A DNA stretch of 64,000 nt from Trueperaceae bacterium. Its GTDB lineage: Bacteria; Deinococcota; Deinococci; Deinococcales; Trueperaceae. Below are positions 8,333-17,230 of the stretch, one piece after another. The notes under the pieces were generated by a model that saw only the letters and a list, made by a program, of their open reading frames with translations, did not search any database and was not told the origin of the DNA. How positions within the stretch are numbered: the stretch's first letter is position 1; every line of letters begins with the position of its first letter. The stretch spans positions 248,001 through 312,000 of the forward strand of contig DASVCN010000023.1 in the NCBI GenBank assembly GCA_036381595.1, given 5' to 3'. Both the position numbers and the translations under genes were made by a program.

Positions 8333-8358
8333 GTGGAGCCGCCCGAAGGCGGCTCCAC
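8333..8358 (+). terminator. Rho-independent terminator
   Basis: A perfect 11-bp stem, GTGGAGCCGCC with its complement, closes a CGAA tetraloop and is followed by TTCTTCGTTC. It terminates the TRAP binding-protein gene and faces the convergent permease operon. Confidence 0.75.
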
Positions 8359-8461
8359 TTCTTCGTTCTCGGCCTGCTGGACGGTGCGGCTGATGGTGTC
8401 GGACGGCGACCGTCAGAGCGGGACCGGGCGCGCCGTGGCGGCTCGGCGGCGCGACCAGCGC

Positions 8462-9823
8462 CTAATCGGCGAAGGAGATGGAGGGTAGCCAGTTGACCAG
8501 CGCAGGGAACAGGATGATCACCACCAGGATGAGCAACTGCATGGCGATGAACGGGATTATCCCGCGGTAGATGTCGAGCGTCCTAACCTGCGGCGGCGCC
8601 ACACCCTTGAGGTAGAACAGCGCGAAGCCGAACGGCGGAGTGAGGAACGACGACTGCAGGTTCATGGCGATGACCACGCCGAACCAGACCATCATCCCGG
8701 GGCCGAAGAAATGCTCGGCGATGGGGGCGATGAGCGGCACCACGATGAAGGTGATCTCGATGAAGTCGATGAAGAAGCCGAGGATGAAGATCACCAGCAT
8801 GGTGAAGAACATGAAGCCCCACTGCCCGCCCGGGAGGTTGACGAGGAACTCCTCTACCAGTCGGTCGCCGTGGAGGGCGGTGAAGACCATCGAGAAGGCG
8901 GTGGCGCCGACCAGGATGATGAAGACCATCGAGGTGAGCTTGACCGTCTGATCCATGGTGTCGGTGAGGTTCGAGAGGGTGAGCCGCCGATTGATGATGG
9001 CGAGCAGCATGGCGCCCACCGCGCCCATCGCTCCCGCTTCGGTTGGGGTGGCGATGCCGGTGAAGATGGTCCCAAGGACCACGAGTATCAGGAAGAGCGG
9101 CGGGATGAGGCTTACGAGCACCCGGACGGTCAGCGCCCGGCCGCTCAGGTTGCGGGCCTCGGCCGGCAGTGCGGGGGCGATGTTCGGCCGCGCCCAGGCG
9201 GCGATGGCGACGAACACGACGAAGGAGCCGGCGAGCACGAAGCCGGGGATGAGCGCTCCCAGGAAGAGTTCGCCCACCGAGGCGCCGATCTGGTCGCCCA
9301 GGATCACGAGCACGATGCTGGGCGGGATTATCTGACCGAGAGTCCCCGATGAAGCGACCACGCCCGAGGCGAGCCCTTTGTCGTAGTCGTACTTGAGCAT
9401 TATCGGCAGGGCGAGCACGCCCATGGTGACTACCGAGGCCCCCACGACACCGGTTGACGCCGCCAGCAGGGCCCCCACCACCACCACCGAGATCGCCAGG
9501 CCGCCACGTAGCCGGCCGAAGAGGATGCCCATCGTTTCGAGCAACCCCTCCGCCAGGCCCGACTTCTCGAGCATCACCCCCATGAACACGAAGAACGGCA
9601 CCGCCACCAGGGTGTAGTTGTCCATGATCGTGCCGTAGATCCGTTGCGGCAGGATGTTGAGGCGGGCGGCCCGGAATAGCGGGTCCCAGGGCAGGAACGG
9701 GAGTATGTCGCTGCCGATGAGGGAGAAGAGGACGGCGGTGCCGCCGAGGGTGAAGGCAACCGGGTAGCCGAGGAGCAGCAGCGCGACGGCTGCCAGGAAC
9801 ATCCAGAGGGCGAGGAACTCCAC
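8462..9823 (-). CDS. TRAP transporter large membrane subunit (DctM)
   Basis: The 453 aa transport subunit of a TRAP importer, which uses an ion gradient rather than ATP. It has about 12 hydrophobic segments, the N-terminal MEFLALWMFLAAVALLLLGY, a GIVTPTEAG-like loop seen as GIATPTEAGAMGAVG, and the family block GQIIPPSIVLVILGD. The long C-terminal segment FIDFIEITFIVVPLIAPI also fits DctM. The start is GTG at 9823, directly abutting the stop of the small subunit. Its likely partner is the binding protein at 7216-8298 on the other strand. Confidence 0.93.
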   Translation of the reverse strand: MEFLALWMFLAAVALLLLGYPVAFTLGGTAVLFSLIGSDILPFLPWDPLFRAARLNILPQRIYGTIMDNYTLVAVPFFVFMGVMLEKSGLAEGLLETMGILFGRLRGGLAISVVVVGALLAASTGVVGASVVTMGVLALPIMLKYDYDKGLASGVVASSGTLGQIIPPSIVLVILGDQIGASVGELFLGALIPGFVLAGSFVVFVAIAAWARPNIAPALPAEARNLSGRALTVRVLVSLIPPLFLILVVLGTIFTGIATPTEAGAMGAVGAMLLAIINRRLTLSNLTDTMDQTVKLTSMVFIILVGATAFSMVFTALHGDRLVEEFLVNLPGGQWGFMFFTMLVIFILGFFIDFIEITFIVVPLIAPIAEHFFGPGMMVWFGVVIAMNLQSSFLTPPFGFALFYLKGVAPPQVRTLDIYRGIIPFIAMQLLILVVIILFPALVNWLPSISFAD

Positions 9824-10393
9824 TCAGATCGCTTCCGTCTGCGTGGTGACGCGCTCGTGGATGCTGCCCGTGCCGGCGTAGCCGGAGAGGAACGCCACGT
9901 TCTTGATCAGTTCGCTGAGCCCCTGGACGATGAGCAGGCCGAAGGCGACGATTATCAGAGTCTTCGCCGGGTAGACGGGGACCCCTCCGGCGCTCAGGTT
10001 GACCTCCATCTGACGCCAGGCGGTGGAGACGTAGCGTTGCGAGAAGTAGAGCCCCAGATAGCAGAAGGGGAAGAGGAAGAGCAGCAGCCCGATGACGTCG
10101 ACTATCGCCTTGGCGCGTGCGGAGAGGGAGGCGAAGACGATGTCGACGCGGACGTGGGCATCGAGGCGCAGCACGTAGGCGGCCGCCATCAGGAAAACGA
10201 AGTCGTAGGCGTAGACCTGCCACACGATGTACTGAGTGCCGCCCAGCGAGATTCCCAGGCTGCGACCTACGTAGCGGGTCACGACATTGAGCAGGCCGAT
10301 GAGGATCATCAACAGGGTCATCCACCATGCGACCCGGCCTATCGTGGTGGTGACTGCGTCGATCCCCCGCGAGACCGCCAGCAAGAACTTCAA
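9824..10393 (-). CDS. TRAP transporter small membrane subunit (DctQ)
   Basis: The 189 aa small subunit with four hydrophobic segments, as in DctQ proteins. Family hallmarks are LNVVTRYVGRSLG after the first segment and the amphipathic RLDAHVRVDIVFASLS, where the Asp-Ala-His-Val-Arg-Val-Asp pattern is typical. The start is TTG at 10393 with GGAGAGGG upstream; an alternative start would remove part of the first segment. It is transcribed first and abuts dctM with no gap, so the two are coupled. Confidence 0.9.
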   Translation of the reverse strand: MKFLLAVSRGIDAVTTTIGRVAWWMTLLMILIGLLNVVTRYVGRSLGISLGGTQYIVWQVYAYDFVFLMAAAYVLRLDAHVRVDIVFASLSARAKAIVDVIGLLLFLFPFCYLGLYFSQRYVSTAWRQMEVNLSAGGVPVYPAKTLIIVAFGLLIVQGLSELIKNVAFLSGYAGTGSIHERVTTQTEAI

Positions 10394-10515
10394 GGAACCC
10401 TCTCCTTCCGGGTCATCTCGGATTGTGTGCTGCCCAGGGCATGGTAGCCCCTCCCCGAAATAGCGTCAACGCGACCCCGAGGGGCCGCGTCGACGCGCGG
10501 AGCTGGCGGCCGGCT

Positions 10516-11355
10516 TCAGTCGCCGGCTACGGCGGTGAGGCCGGCGACGAACTGATCTATGAAGAAGGTATAGAGGATCGCGACCGGGATGCTCGCTATG
10601 AGCGCGCCACCGAGCAGCGGCCCCCAGCGGAATACGTCACCTCGCACCATCTCGGTCACCACGCCGATGCTGATCGTCTTCTGCGCCGAGTCCTGCACGA
10701 AGGTGAGCGCGTAGACGAACTCGCTGGTGGAGAGAGTGAACGCGAACACCACGACCGTGAGGATCCCCGGCACCGCCAACGGCAGCACCGCCTTGCGGAA
10801 GGCGCCCCAGCGGTTGTAGCCGTCGACCATCGCCTGCTCCTCGATGTCGCGTGGGATCCCCTTGAAGAAGCCCATGAGCAGCCAGGTGCAGAACGGCACG
10901 GTGAAGGTGGGGTAGGCGACCACCAGCGACCAGAGCGAGTTCTGCAGCCCCAGCGCCGCGATCACCTTAACGAACGGCAGGAAGAGGAGAGTAGGCGGCA
11001 CCAGGTAGGTGAGGAAGATGCCGATGCCCACCACCTCCCCCCAGCCGCCTGCGAGCCTGGCGAGGCTGTAGGCCGCCGGGATGGTCAGGGCCAGGGTGAT
11101 CAGTACCACCAGCACCCCGACGATGAGGGAGTTGAGCATCCAGCGCAGGAAGAGCGTGTCGGTGAAGAGCAGGTTCATGTGCTCGAAGGTGGGGGGTTGG
11201 CTGAACCAGAACGGGTTCGTGTTGGGGTTGAACAGCTCGTTGTTGCTCTTGAACGCCGTTATCAACATCACGTAGAAGGGCAGCGCCGCGAACAGGGTGA
11301 ACAGTGTGATGGCGAGGTAGAAGGCTCCCCGGGCGCCCATTTTGCTCAGCGTCAC
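10516..11355 (-). CDS. Sugar ABC transporter permease (MalG-like)
   Basis: Second membrane subunit of a CUT1 carbohydrate importer, 279 aa with six transmembrane segments. The EAA loop that docks on the ATPase reads EQAMVDGYNRWGAFRKAVLP. The start is taken as GTG at 11355, two bases after the upstream permease stop; an ATG five codons later is possible. It is last in the operon binding protein, ATPase, MalF-like, MalG-like. The final residues FIDQFVAGLTAVAGD match the usual MalG end, where the C-terminus reaches into the transporter. Confidence 0.92.
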   Translation of the reverse strand: MTLSKMGARGAFYLAITLFTLFAALPFYVMLITAFKSNNELFNPNTNPFWFSQPPTFEHMNLLFTDTLFLRWMLNSLIVGVLVVLITLALTIPAAYSLARLAGGWGEVVGIGIFLTYLVPPTLLFLPFVKVIAALGLQNSLWSLVVAYPTFTVPFCTWLLMGFFKGIPRDIEEQAMVDGYNRWGAFRKAVLPLAVPGILTVVVFAFTLSTSEFVYALTFVQDSAQKTISIGVVTEMVRGDVFRWGPLLGGALIASIPVAILYTFFIDQFVAGLTAVAGD

Positions 11356-11356
11356 C

Positions 11357-12307
11357 TCAGGCCACCTCGCTTCGTCTGATCATGGCCAGCAGCAGCGCCG
11401 ATACCCCGGCGAGCACCGGGAAGAGGAACAGGGCGATGGCAGCGCCGCGACCCAGGTTGCCCCCGGCGATGCCGGTGAAGAAGGCGAGGCTCGAGAGCAC
11501 CTGAGTGCTGTTGGCTGGACCGCCCCTGGTGAGGATATAGATCACGATCATGTCGGAGAAGGTGAAGACGAAGGCGAACAGGATAGCTACCAGCAGGATC
11601 GGTGAGAGCAGCGGCAGGGTGATCTGGAAGAGCCGCCGGAAGTAGCCGGCCCGGTCCACCCGAGCCTGCTCGAACAGCTCCGGAGGGATCGAGTTGAGTC
11701 CGGCGAGGACTATCACCGTCGCCAGCGGCAGCATGCGCCAGACGTTGACCAGGATCACCGATACGAAAGCCAGGGTCGGGTGACCGAGCCAGTAGAGGTT
11801 CGGCAGAACACCGAGTGGCGCGCCCGGCTGGCCCAGCAACCCAAGCTGACGCAACAGCCAGTCGATGGGGCTGAAGACCGAGTCGAACATCCACAGCCAA
11901 CCGATCACGGCGAGAGCCGCCGGCGCCGTCCAGGGCAGCAGGATCAGGAAGCGCACCAGCCACTTGCCTCGGAACGGGCGTATCAGCAGCTCGGCCTGGA
12001 TCGTGGCGAGGATCAGCATGATGACCAGCGAGCCGAAGGTGAAGAGGAAGGTGTTGCCCAGTGCCCCCCTGAAGGTGGGGTCGCCGATGAGGTTGCGGAA
12101 GTGGTCGAAGCCCACCAGGGTGACCTGGCTGCCGCCGGTCGTCACGTTGCTCAGGCTGTAGTAGACCGCCAACCCGAGCGGGAAGCCGATGAGAAGGACG
12201 ATGAACAGGATCGCCGGCGCCAGCATCCAGACGGCGAGCGACGCCTGGCTGGGGCCCGTCTGGGGGCGGAACCGAACCGAGTTGGGCTCACTCACTTCGG
12301 TCGTCAT
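11357..12307 (-). CDS. Sugar ABC transporter permease (MalF-like)
   Basis: First membrane subunit of the same importer, 316 aa with six transmembrane segments and the EAA loop FEQARVDRAGYFRRLFQITLP. The ATG at 12307 lies 25 bases after the ATPase stop. The early periplasmic part NVTTGGSQVTLVGFDHFRNL is standard for UgpA/MalF-type proteins. The two permeases form the translocation path; the substrate, a sugar or sugar derivative, cannot be read from the sequence. Confidence 0.92.
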   Translation of the reverse strand: MTTEVSEPNSVRFRPQTGPSQASLAVWMLAPAILFIVLLIGFPLGLAVYYSLSNVTTGGSQVTLVGFDHFRNLIGDPTFRGALGNTFLFTFGSLVIMLILATIQAELLIRPFRGKWLVRFLILLPWTAPAALAVIGWLWMFDSVFSPIDWLLRQLGLLGQPGAPLGVLPNLYWLGHPTLAFVSVILVNVWRMLPLATVIVLAGLNSIPPELFEQARVDRAGYFRRLFQITLPLLSPILLVAILFAFVFTFSDMIVIYILTRGGPANSTQVLSSLAFFTGIAGGNLGRGAAIALFLFPVLAGVSALLLAMIRRSEVA

Positions 12308-12332
12308 GATGCGGCTGCTTCCAGTCCCGCCT

Positions 12333-13370
12333 TCATACGACGTCGATCCGCCGGCCGCTTCTCGGGTCGAACCGCTTGACGTACTCGGCGGCGACGAAGA
12401 ACTCGTGCTCGCTGTCGGGCGTGAGCGAGCCCGCGAGCGTCGCCGGCAACTTCGAGATGATCTCGCGGCCGTTTCTGGTCTGTTGGGGCAAGTTGCGCAG
12501 CGTGCCGTAGAAGAGGGCGTCGGAGCCGAGATCCTCCTCCCCGTAGATGTAGAAGGTGAACCTCTCGACGTTTCCGGTGGCAGGGAAGTGTTCCGCCGGC
12601 AGGAAGTTCTCCGGGTGGAAGCCCAAGACCTCGTTGCCCCGTTCGACGAGGTTCATCGCCGGGGCGCCCATGAACTCGGCGACGAAGGTGTTCGCCGGCT
12701 CGCGGTAGATGTCGCTGGGTGTGCCGATCTGCTCGATCTTGCCGTGGTTCATCACAGCGACCCGCTCGCCCAACCCCATCGCCTCTACCTGATCATGCGT
12801 GACGTAGATGGTGGTGACGCCGGTCTGCCCGTGGAGCTTCTTAAGCTCGTGCCTGGCGAGATGCCGAAGTTTGGCGTCGAGGTTGGACAAGGGTTCGTCG
12901 AGGAGGAACAGGTTCGGCTCGCGTACCATCGCCCGGGCAAGCGCCACTCGCTGCTTCTCGCCGCCCGAAAGCGCCCGCGGCTTCCTGTCGAGGAGGTGGC
13001 CGATGCCGAAGAGGTTCGCCGCCCACTCGACCCGTTCACGGATCTGCGCGCTTCCCATACCCACCGCTTCGAGGGGGAAGGAGATGTTCCGGAAGGCGCT
13101 CTTGTGGGGGTAGAGTGCGTAGCTCTGGAAGACCATCGCCACGTTGCGGGCGTTCGGGCCCAGATGGTTGACCGGCTCGCCGCCGATCAGCACCTCGCCC
13201 TCGGTGGGCCGTTCGAGCCCGGCGATGGTGCGCATGAGTGTCGTCTTGCCCGACCCGGATGCGCCCAACAGGACCAGGAACTCGCCATCGGCGACCTTCA
13301 GGTCGACGCCGTCGACCGCCTTCACTCCCCCGAAGTGGGTACTGAGGTTCCGGACTTCTAGGACAGCCAA
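12333..13370 (-). CDS. Sugar ABC transporter ATPase (MalK/UgpC/MsmK-like)
   Basis: A 345 aa ATPase with Walker A GASGSGKTT, signature LSGGEKQRVALARAM, Walker B LFLLDEPLSNLD and the D-loop AKLR typical of MalK-type subunits, followed by a C-terminal TOBE-like regulatory region from about residue 235. The start is TTG at 13370 with GGAGG six bases upstream. This is the only CUT1-type ATPase in the window, so it may also energise the sugar importer at 30636-33890, which has none of its own; MsmK-type sharing is known in other bacteria. A stem-loop separates it from the binding-protein gene. Confidence 0.93.
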   Translation of the reverse strand: MAVLEVRNLSTHFGGVKAVDGVDLKVADGEFLVLLGASGSGKTTLMRTIAGLERPTEGEVLIGGEPVNHLGPNARNVAMVFQSYALYPHKSAFRNISFPLEAVGMGSAQIRERVEWAANLFGIGHLLDRKPRALSGGEKQRVALARAMVREPNLFLLDEPLSNLDAKLRHLARHELKKLHGQTGVTTIYVTHDQVEAMGLGERVAVMNHGKIEQIGTPSDIYREPANTFVAEFMGAPAMNLVERGNEVLGFHPENFLPAEHFPATGNVERFTFYIYGEEDLGSDALFYGTLRNLPQQTRNGREIISKLPATLAGSLTPDSEHEFFVAAEYVKRFDPRSGRRIDVV

Positions 13371-13431
13371 TTCAAACCTCCGCCCCGGCCCGCCCGAGCT
13401 GCCCGAAGCGCAACGCGTGGATCGATCGGAA

Positions 13432-13458
13432 GCGCGGGCAGTAGATAACCGCCCGCGC
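13432..13458 (-). terminator. Stem-loop after the sugar-binding-protein gene
   Basis: GCGCGGGC pairs perfectly with GCCCGCGC over an 11-base loop, 12 bases after the binding-protein stop and ahead of the ATPase gene. It probably acts as a partial terminator or mRNA stabiliser. Confidence 0.45.
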
Positions 13459-13469
13459 CCCGGATCGGG

Positions 13470-14891
13470 TCAGAGGAGTCCCCGGTCGCGCCACGCCTGG
13501 AACACCTGTCGCGCCTCCTCGGCGGCACGCTTCACCGAGTCCTCGGGAGTCTGCTCGCCGCGAACCGCGCGCGCCATCATGTTGGGGATGACGAAGGTGT
13601 TGAAGACCTCGGCCACCGCCGGGTTGGTAACGCCCGGATGACCCACGTTGGTGGTCCAGTCAACCGCGTCACGCAGTGGGAGTAGCTTGCCGTCCTCCTC
13701 GTCGGGCAGCTTGAACGGGTCGTTCTCGAACCAGGCGTTGTGCAGGTCGCGTACCGTCTCGGCACCCTCCACCGCCTCGTAGCCGCGGTCTCCCTCGGGT
13801 ATCGGCGTCGAGAAGAACGAAGGCGACATGTACAGCTCGCTGTTGTACATGACCTGATCCTCGTTGGCCGCCAGGTCGAGGATGAACTGCTTGGCTGTGT
13901 CGATATTGGGCGAGTGCTGGGGGATCGTGTAGTTGTAGATCACGTGAGCGTTGTTGAGCGAGGTGCCGCCGGGACCCTGCAGAGCGGGGGTGAAGAAGAT
14001 GTCGCGGGCGATGTCCGGCCGGTCCTTCTGAGCCGAACGGTAGGCCGAGATCGAGTTGATGATGAACGACGAACGTCCGGCGATGAGGGTCTGGTTGTTC
14101 GAGGCGGCGTTCCAGGCGAACACCTCGGGCGTCATCGCCGCTTCGTACAGCTCGCGCATGAAGTTGACCGCGTCGACCGCCCGTTCGAACGTCTCGCCCT
14201 GGTCGAGGATGACCATGCCCTCCTCATCCTGAAGGGACGAGTCGAACGAGTAGAGCAGGGAGCGGTGAGCCATGTTGGAGTCGATCTCCTGGGCCAGGCC
14301 GATGCCCATCGGCACACCCTGTTCGTTGCGGATCTGCCCGCCGTACTCCACAAGGTCCTGCCAGGTACTCGGCCCATCGGCCTTGCCGGCTGCCTCCCAG
14401 AGGCTCTTCCGGTAGTCGCCCGGGTCGATGGTCCAGCTGTGCATGAAGCCGTAGTACTTCTCGGTAGCCGGGTTGTACGAGTAGCTCCGAGCCACTTCCA
14501 GCTGATCGCCGAAGTTCGACTGGGCCTCCTGGTTGATGTCGCTCAGGTCGACCAGGCTCGGCTCGAACTGACCGGCTTCGGCGCCAACGAACTCGATGAG
14601 GTCGTGGCCCGATCCGGCCGATATCTCTGCCGCCACGGTCGCCGTCAGGTCGGCCAGGTTCACGTGGTCGACTACGACCTCGACGCCGTTCGCGTCACCC
14701 CACTGCATCGCGTACTGATCGAACCAGGTGTCGTATGCCGGAACGAAGTGACTCCACTGCAGGATCCGGAGCGTACCCCCCTGGGCACGGACCCTGTTGA
14801 GATAGGGCGCCGCCCCGGCTGCCAGTGCCGCAGCTCCGGTCAGCTTGAGGAACTTCCTGCGAGAGATCCGACTGTTCACCAACTTGTTCAT
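13470..14891 (-). CDS. Sugar ABC transporter substrate-binding protein (Tat-exported)
   Basis: Extracytoplasmic binding protein of the CUT1 importer, 473 aa. The signal is of twin-arginine type, SRRKFLKLTGAAALAAG, ending near RVRAQ. The body begins LRILQWSHFVPAYDTWFDQY, typical of family 1 solute-binding proteins, and shows YNYTIPQHSPN and AKQFILDLAANEDQ in the C-terminal lobe. The ATG at 14891 is chosen over an upstream start because GGAGAG precedes it and the Tat motif follows. It is first in the operon, with a sigma-70 promoter about 310 bases upstream. Confidence 0.92.
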   Translation of the reverse strand: MNKLVNSRISRRKFLKLTGAAALAAGAAPYLNRVRAQGGTLRILQWSHFVPAYDTWFDQYAMQWGDANGVEVVVDHVNLADLTATVAAEISAGSGHDLIEFVGAEAGQFEPSLVDLSDINQEAQSNFGDQLEVARSYSYNPATEKYYGFMHSWTIDPGDYRKSLWEAAGKADGPSTWQDLVEYGGQIRNEQGVPMGIGLAQEIDSNMAHRSLLYSFDSSLQDEEGMVILDQGETFERAVDAVNFMRELYEAAMTPEVFAWNAASNNQTLIAGRSSFIINSISAYRSAQKDRPDIARDIFFTPALQGPGGTSLNNAHVIYNYTIPQHSPNIDTAKQFILDLAANEDQVMYNSELYMSPSFFSTPIPEGDRGYEAVEGAETVRDLHNAWFENDPFKLPDEEDGKLLPLRDAVDWTTNVGHPGVTNPAVAEVFNTFVIPNMMARAVRGEQTPEDSVKRAAEEARQVFQAWRDRGLL

Positions 14892-15201
14892 GGCCGCTCT
14901 CCTCTCAGGCCGTGGACGCAAGGCGCCCACCCAGTACTTGATCGCGCCGACTCGCCTAGTCGTTCTCGGGCGGCCAGTCGATGACGCGCGAAGGTGCCGC
15001 GCCGCCGGTTTTCACCGACCGGCGCACCATCCCAGGGGATCATGCCGAGGTGCGCTCCCCGTGCGCCTCTGGGCGTCGAAAGCGAATCAAGGGTTGCCGG
15101 CGGCGCCGTCGCTGCCTTCGGCAGCGCTATACGCCACGAGCGGGGAGCCGGCCTAGACAGAAGTCCACCCCCTCCAGCACGCAAGATGTCGAACCAACGG
15201 C
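14892..15201 (-). other. Long 5' leader of the sugar ABC operon
   Basis: About 300 transcribed bases without a convincing gene lie between the promoter at 15202-15231 and the binding-protein start. A two-part inverted repeat spans 14999-15025: GCGCCG pairs with CGGCGC, and inside it CGGT pairs with ACCG. I recognise no known riboswitch. A regulatory leader is possible but unproven. Confidence 0.3.
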
Positions 15202-15231
15202 AGTATAGGGGAGAGGTCAGGTGGTTCTCAA
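15202..15231 (-). promoter_or_regulatory. Sigma-70 promoter of the sugar ABC operon
   Basis: On the reverse strand TTGAGA (15226-15231) is followed after 18 bases by TATACT (15202-15207). It is one of the few promoters here with both boxes and points towards the binding-protein gene. Confidence 0.6.
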
Positions 15232-15250
15232 CTTTGTACCGGCGGCGGCC

Positions 15251-15996
15251 TCAGGGCAACAGGTAGGTCCAGCCGGTTGTGCCGAACTTCTCCTCGACCA
15301 GCCGTTCGGCAGCCAGACGCTCGTGCTCCTCGAGATCACCGCGTTCCAGTCCGTAACAGTCGGCGAAGGTATCGATGAAGCGGTCGATTATGGCCTGGCG
15401 CGGTAGTGCCGTCTGCTGACGCAGAGGCGTAACGCGCTTGGCGGCGCTCGCCGTACCCTTGTCGGAGAGCTTCTCCTTGCCGATTCGCAGCACCTCGAGC
15501 ATCTTGCGGGTGTCGATGTCGTAAGACATGGTCACGTGGTGGAGCACCGCGCCTCCCCGCCGGGTCTGCGCTGCGCCGCCGATCTTCCCGTAGGCAGAGC
15601 TTATGTCGTTTGTCGGCTTGTACACGGCGTCCACTCCCAGCGACCGGAGGGCTTCGATCACCCACTCGTCGAGGAAGACGTACGACTCGACGAACGAGAG
15701 CCCGTCTACCAGCTCCAGAGGCGCGTAGAGCGAGTAGGCGCTCCGGGGGGCAGGTTCTCGACTATCCGGGCCGTCAGGATCTCGGGTTCGGAGTCGGCAG
15801 GAGCGCCCTCGACAGCGCCGGTGATCGAAGCCAGCGCCTCGGGTGGTTCGAGGAAGAAGTCTCCCGACAGCATCACGTTGACGAACCTGCCGTCAGAGAC
15901 CTCGAGGTCGATGACCACCAGCTTGCCGCCGGGAACCTTGTACTCGCCGTGATGGGGTCCGTGATGGGCTCCGTGGCGGGGTCCGGAGTCGGTCAT
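15251..15996 (-). pseudogene. lplA: Lipoate-protein ligase, internally deleted and frameshifted
   Basis: Two frames together look like a broken lipoate-protein ligase, which attaches lipoate to 2-oxoacid dehydrogenases and GcvH. The first frame (from ATG 15996) is the accessory domain, with HGEYKVPGGKLVVIDLEV and LSGDFFLEPPEAL, up to about 15750. The second frame starts near SAYSLYAPLELVDGLSF and runs to GWTYLLP at 15251; it holds YKPTNDI and KIGGAAQTRRGGAVLHHV with the catalytic Lys. Between them the N-terminal half of the catalytic domain is missing, including the RRxTGGG lipoyl-AMP motif. The frame change falls at a run of six G (15745-15750); one extra base would join the frames, but the missing part of roughly 130-150 residues would remain absent. 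Real gene decay or an assembly collapse could explain it. It follows mltG by 25 bases. Confidence 0.75.
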
Positions 15997-16021
15997 CTCG
16001 GTGCTCACCTCCCGGCTGTCG

Positions 16022-17230
16022 TCAGCGCAGGTACTGCGCCACGTCCTCGTTGTGGCTCTCGAGATCGATGTTCGGCCTGAAGACGATCTCACCCTCGTGG
16101 AAACCGTGGATGAAATAGAGGTAATCCTCGCCCTGGGCGTTGGTGCGGACCGGGGAGAGCACCGCTTGCAGTGCAGCGTGACCCGGACTGCTTATCGGCC
16201 CCTGCGGGAGGCCCGGTCTGGTGTACGTGTTCCACGGGTGGTCGCTCTCCATGTCGCCGGCGAGGGGGTCGAGTTCCTGCAGGCTCTTTCCCAGGCCATA
16301 GGCGACGGTCGGGTCGGACTGGAGGGCCATGCCCTGATCCAGCCTGTTGCGGAAGACGCCGGCGATCACCGGCATCTCCTCGGTGCTGCCCGCCTCCGCC
16401 TGGACGATCGAGGCGAGCGTCACCCACTCGTGCACGCTCATGTCGAGTCGCTCGAGCTCCTGCCTCACAGCTTCGGTGAGTTCGCGTTCGAACCGTTCGA
16501 TCATCCGCTCGAGAGTGAGAGCAGGCGGCTCGGAGTATGGGATCTCGTATGAGGCGGGGAAGAGGTAACCTTCCAGGCTCGCTCCCTCCGGAACGTAATC
16601 GGGTCGCAGTTCGCCCGGGTTGTCGATGAGCCGCCTGTACTCCTCGGCGTCGTGCAGCCCGGCTTCCTCGAGGCGCTCGGCCAGTTCGCCGGCGCGGATC
16701 CCTTCGGGCAGGAGCACCCGGGCGACGCGCGGTCGGCCGCCTTCGACCAGGGTCTGGGCGAGTTCAGGGGCCGAGGCGGCGCGGTCGAGATCGTAGAGTC
16801 CCTCGCCTATCGAGCGGTCGAGCCCCCGCATCCGCAGGTAGAGGCTGAACAGAGTGGCGTTGCGGATCAGCTCCTCCTCCGCGAGTTCGTCGGCCACGCG
16901 GCTCGCCCCCCAGCCTGGCAGCACTTCGAATTCCACTAGTTGGGGGGTATCGCTCACCGGCATGAGCCCCCAAACGACGAGCCCGCCCAGGGCGACGACT
17001 GCCAGCAGCAGGGTGACGATCACGCCCCGGAAGAACGATCTGCCCCGACGGGAACCCGGTCGTCCGGCAGGTGAGCCGCCATGCGATGCGACCGCATCGT
17101 CCCGGCTGTCGCGCTTCGAGCGAGCCTCTCGCCCGTCGGCCGGTCCGTCGCCGCTGCCGCGCCCGCTGGTGCCGACGGCGCTGAGTCCGGCGCCGGCCTC
17201 TTGGTGCGGCCGATCGCGTTCCTCACTCAC
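16022..17230 (-). CDS. mltG: Endolytic murein transglycosylase
   Basis: MltG (YceG) cuts nascent glycan strands and so sets peptidoglycan chain length at the inner membrane. The 402 aa protein has a polar cytoplasmic tail of about 67 residues, one transmembrane segment (VIVTLLLAVVALGGLVVWG), a LysM-like region, and the catalytic domain with ASIVQAEAG, AGVFRNRL, LQSDPTVAYG and YTRPGLPQGPI. By alignment the Glu in QAE corresponds to the catalytic E218 of E. coli; the neighbouring Glu of the usual IVEKE is Gln here. It overlaps ruvX by 8 bases in the conserved order alaS-ruvX-mltG. Confidence 0.94.
   Translation of the reverse strand: MSEERDRPHQEAGAGLSAVGTSGRGSGDGPADGREARSKRDSRDDAVASHGGSPAGRPGSRRGRSFFRGVIVTLLLAVVALGGLVVWGLMPVSDTPQLVEFEVLPGWGASRVADELAEEELIRNATLFSLYLRMRGLDRSIGEGLYDLDRAASAPELAQTLVEGGRPRVARVLLPEGIRAGELAERLEEAGLHDAEEYRRLIDNPGELRPDYVPEGASLEGYLFPASYEIPYSEPPALTLERMIERFERELTEAVRQELERLDMSVHEWVTLASIVQAEAGSTEEMPVIAGVFRNRLDQGMALQSDPTVAYGLGKSLQELDPLAGDMESDHPWNTYTRPGLPQGPISSPGHAALQAVLSPVRTNAQGEDYLYFIHGFHEGEIVFRPNIDLESHNEDVAQYLR

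Noticed and set aside
7060-8358. Long open frame on the strand opposite the TRAP binding-protein gene
   Set aside because: High GC leaves long open shadows; the forward frame has a Tat signal and TakP motifs, the reverse frame has no recognisable motif.
12189-14984. Two long forward open frames across the sugar ABC operon
   Set aside because: They are antisense to clear ATPase and binding-protein genes and show no motifs.
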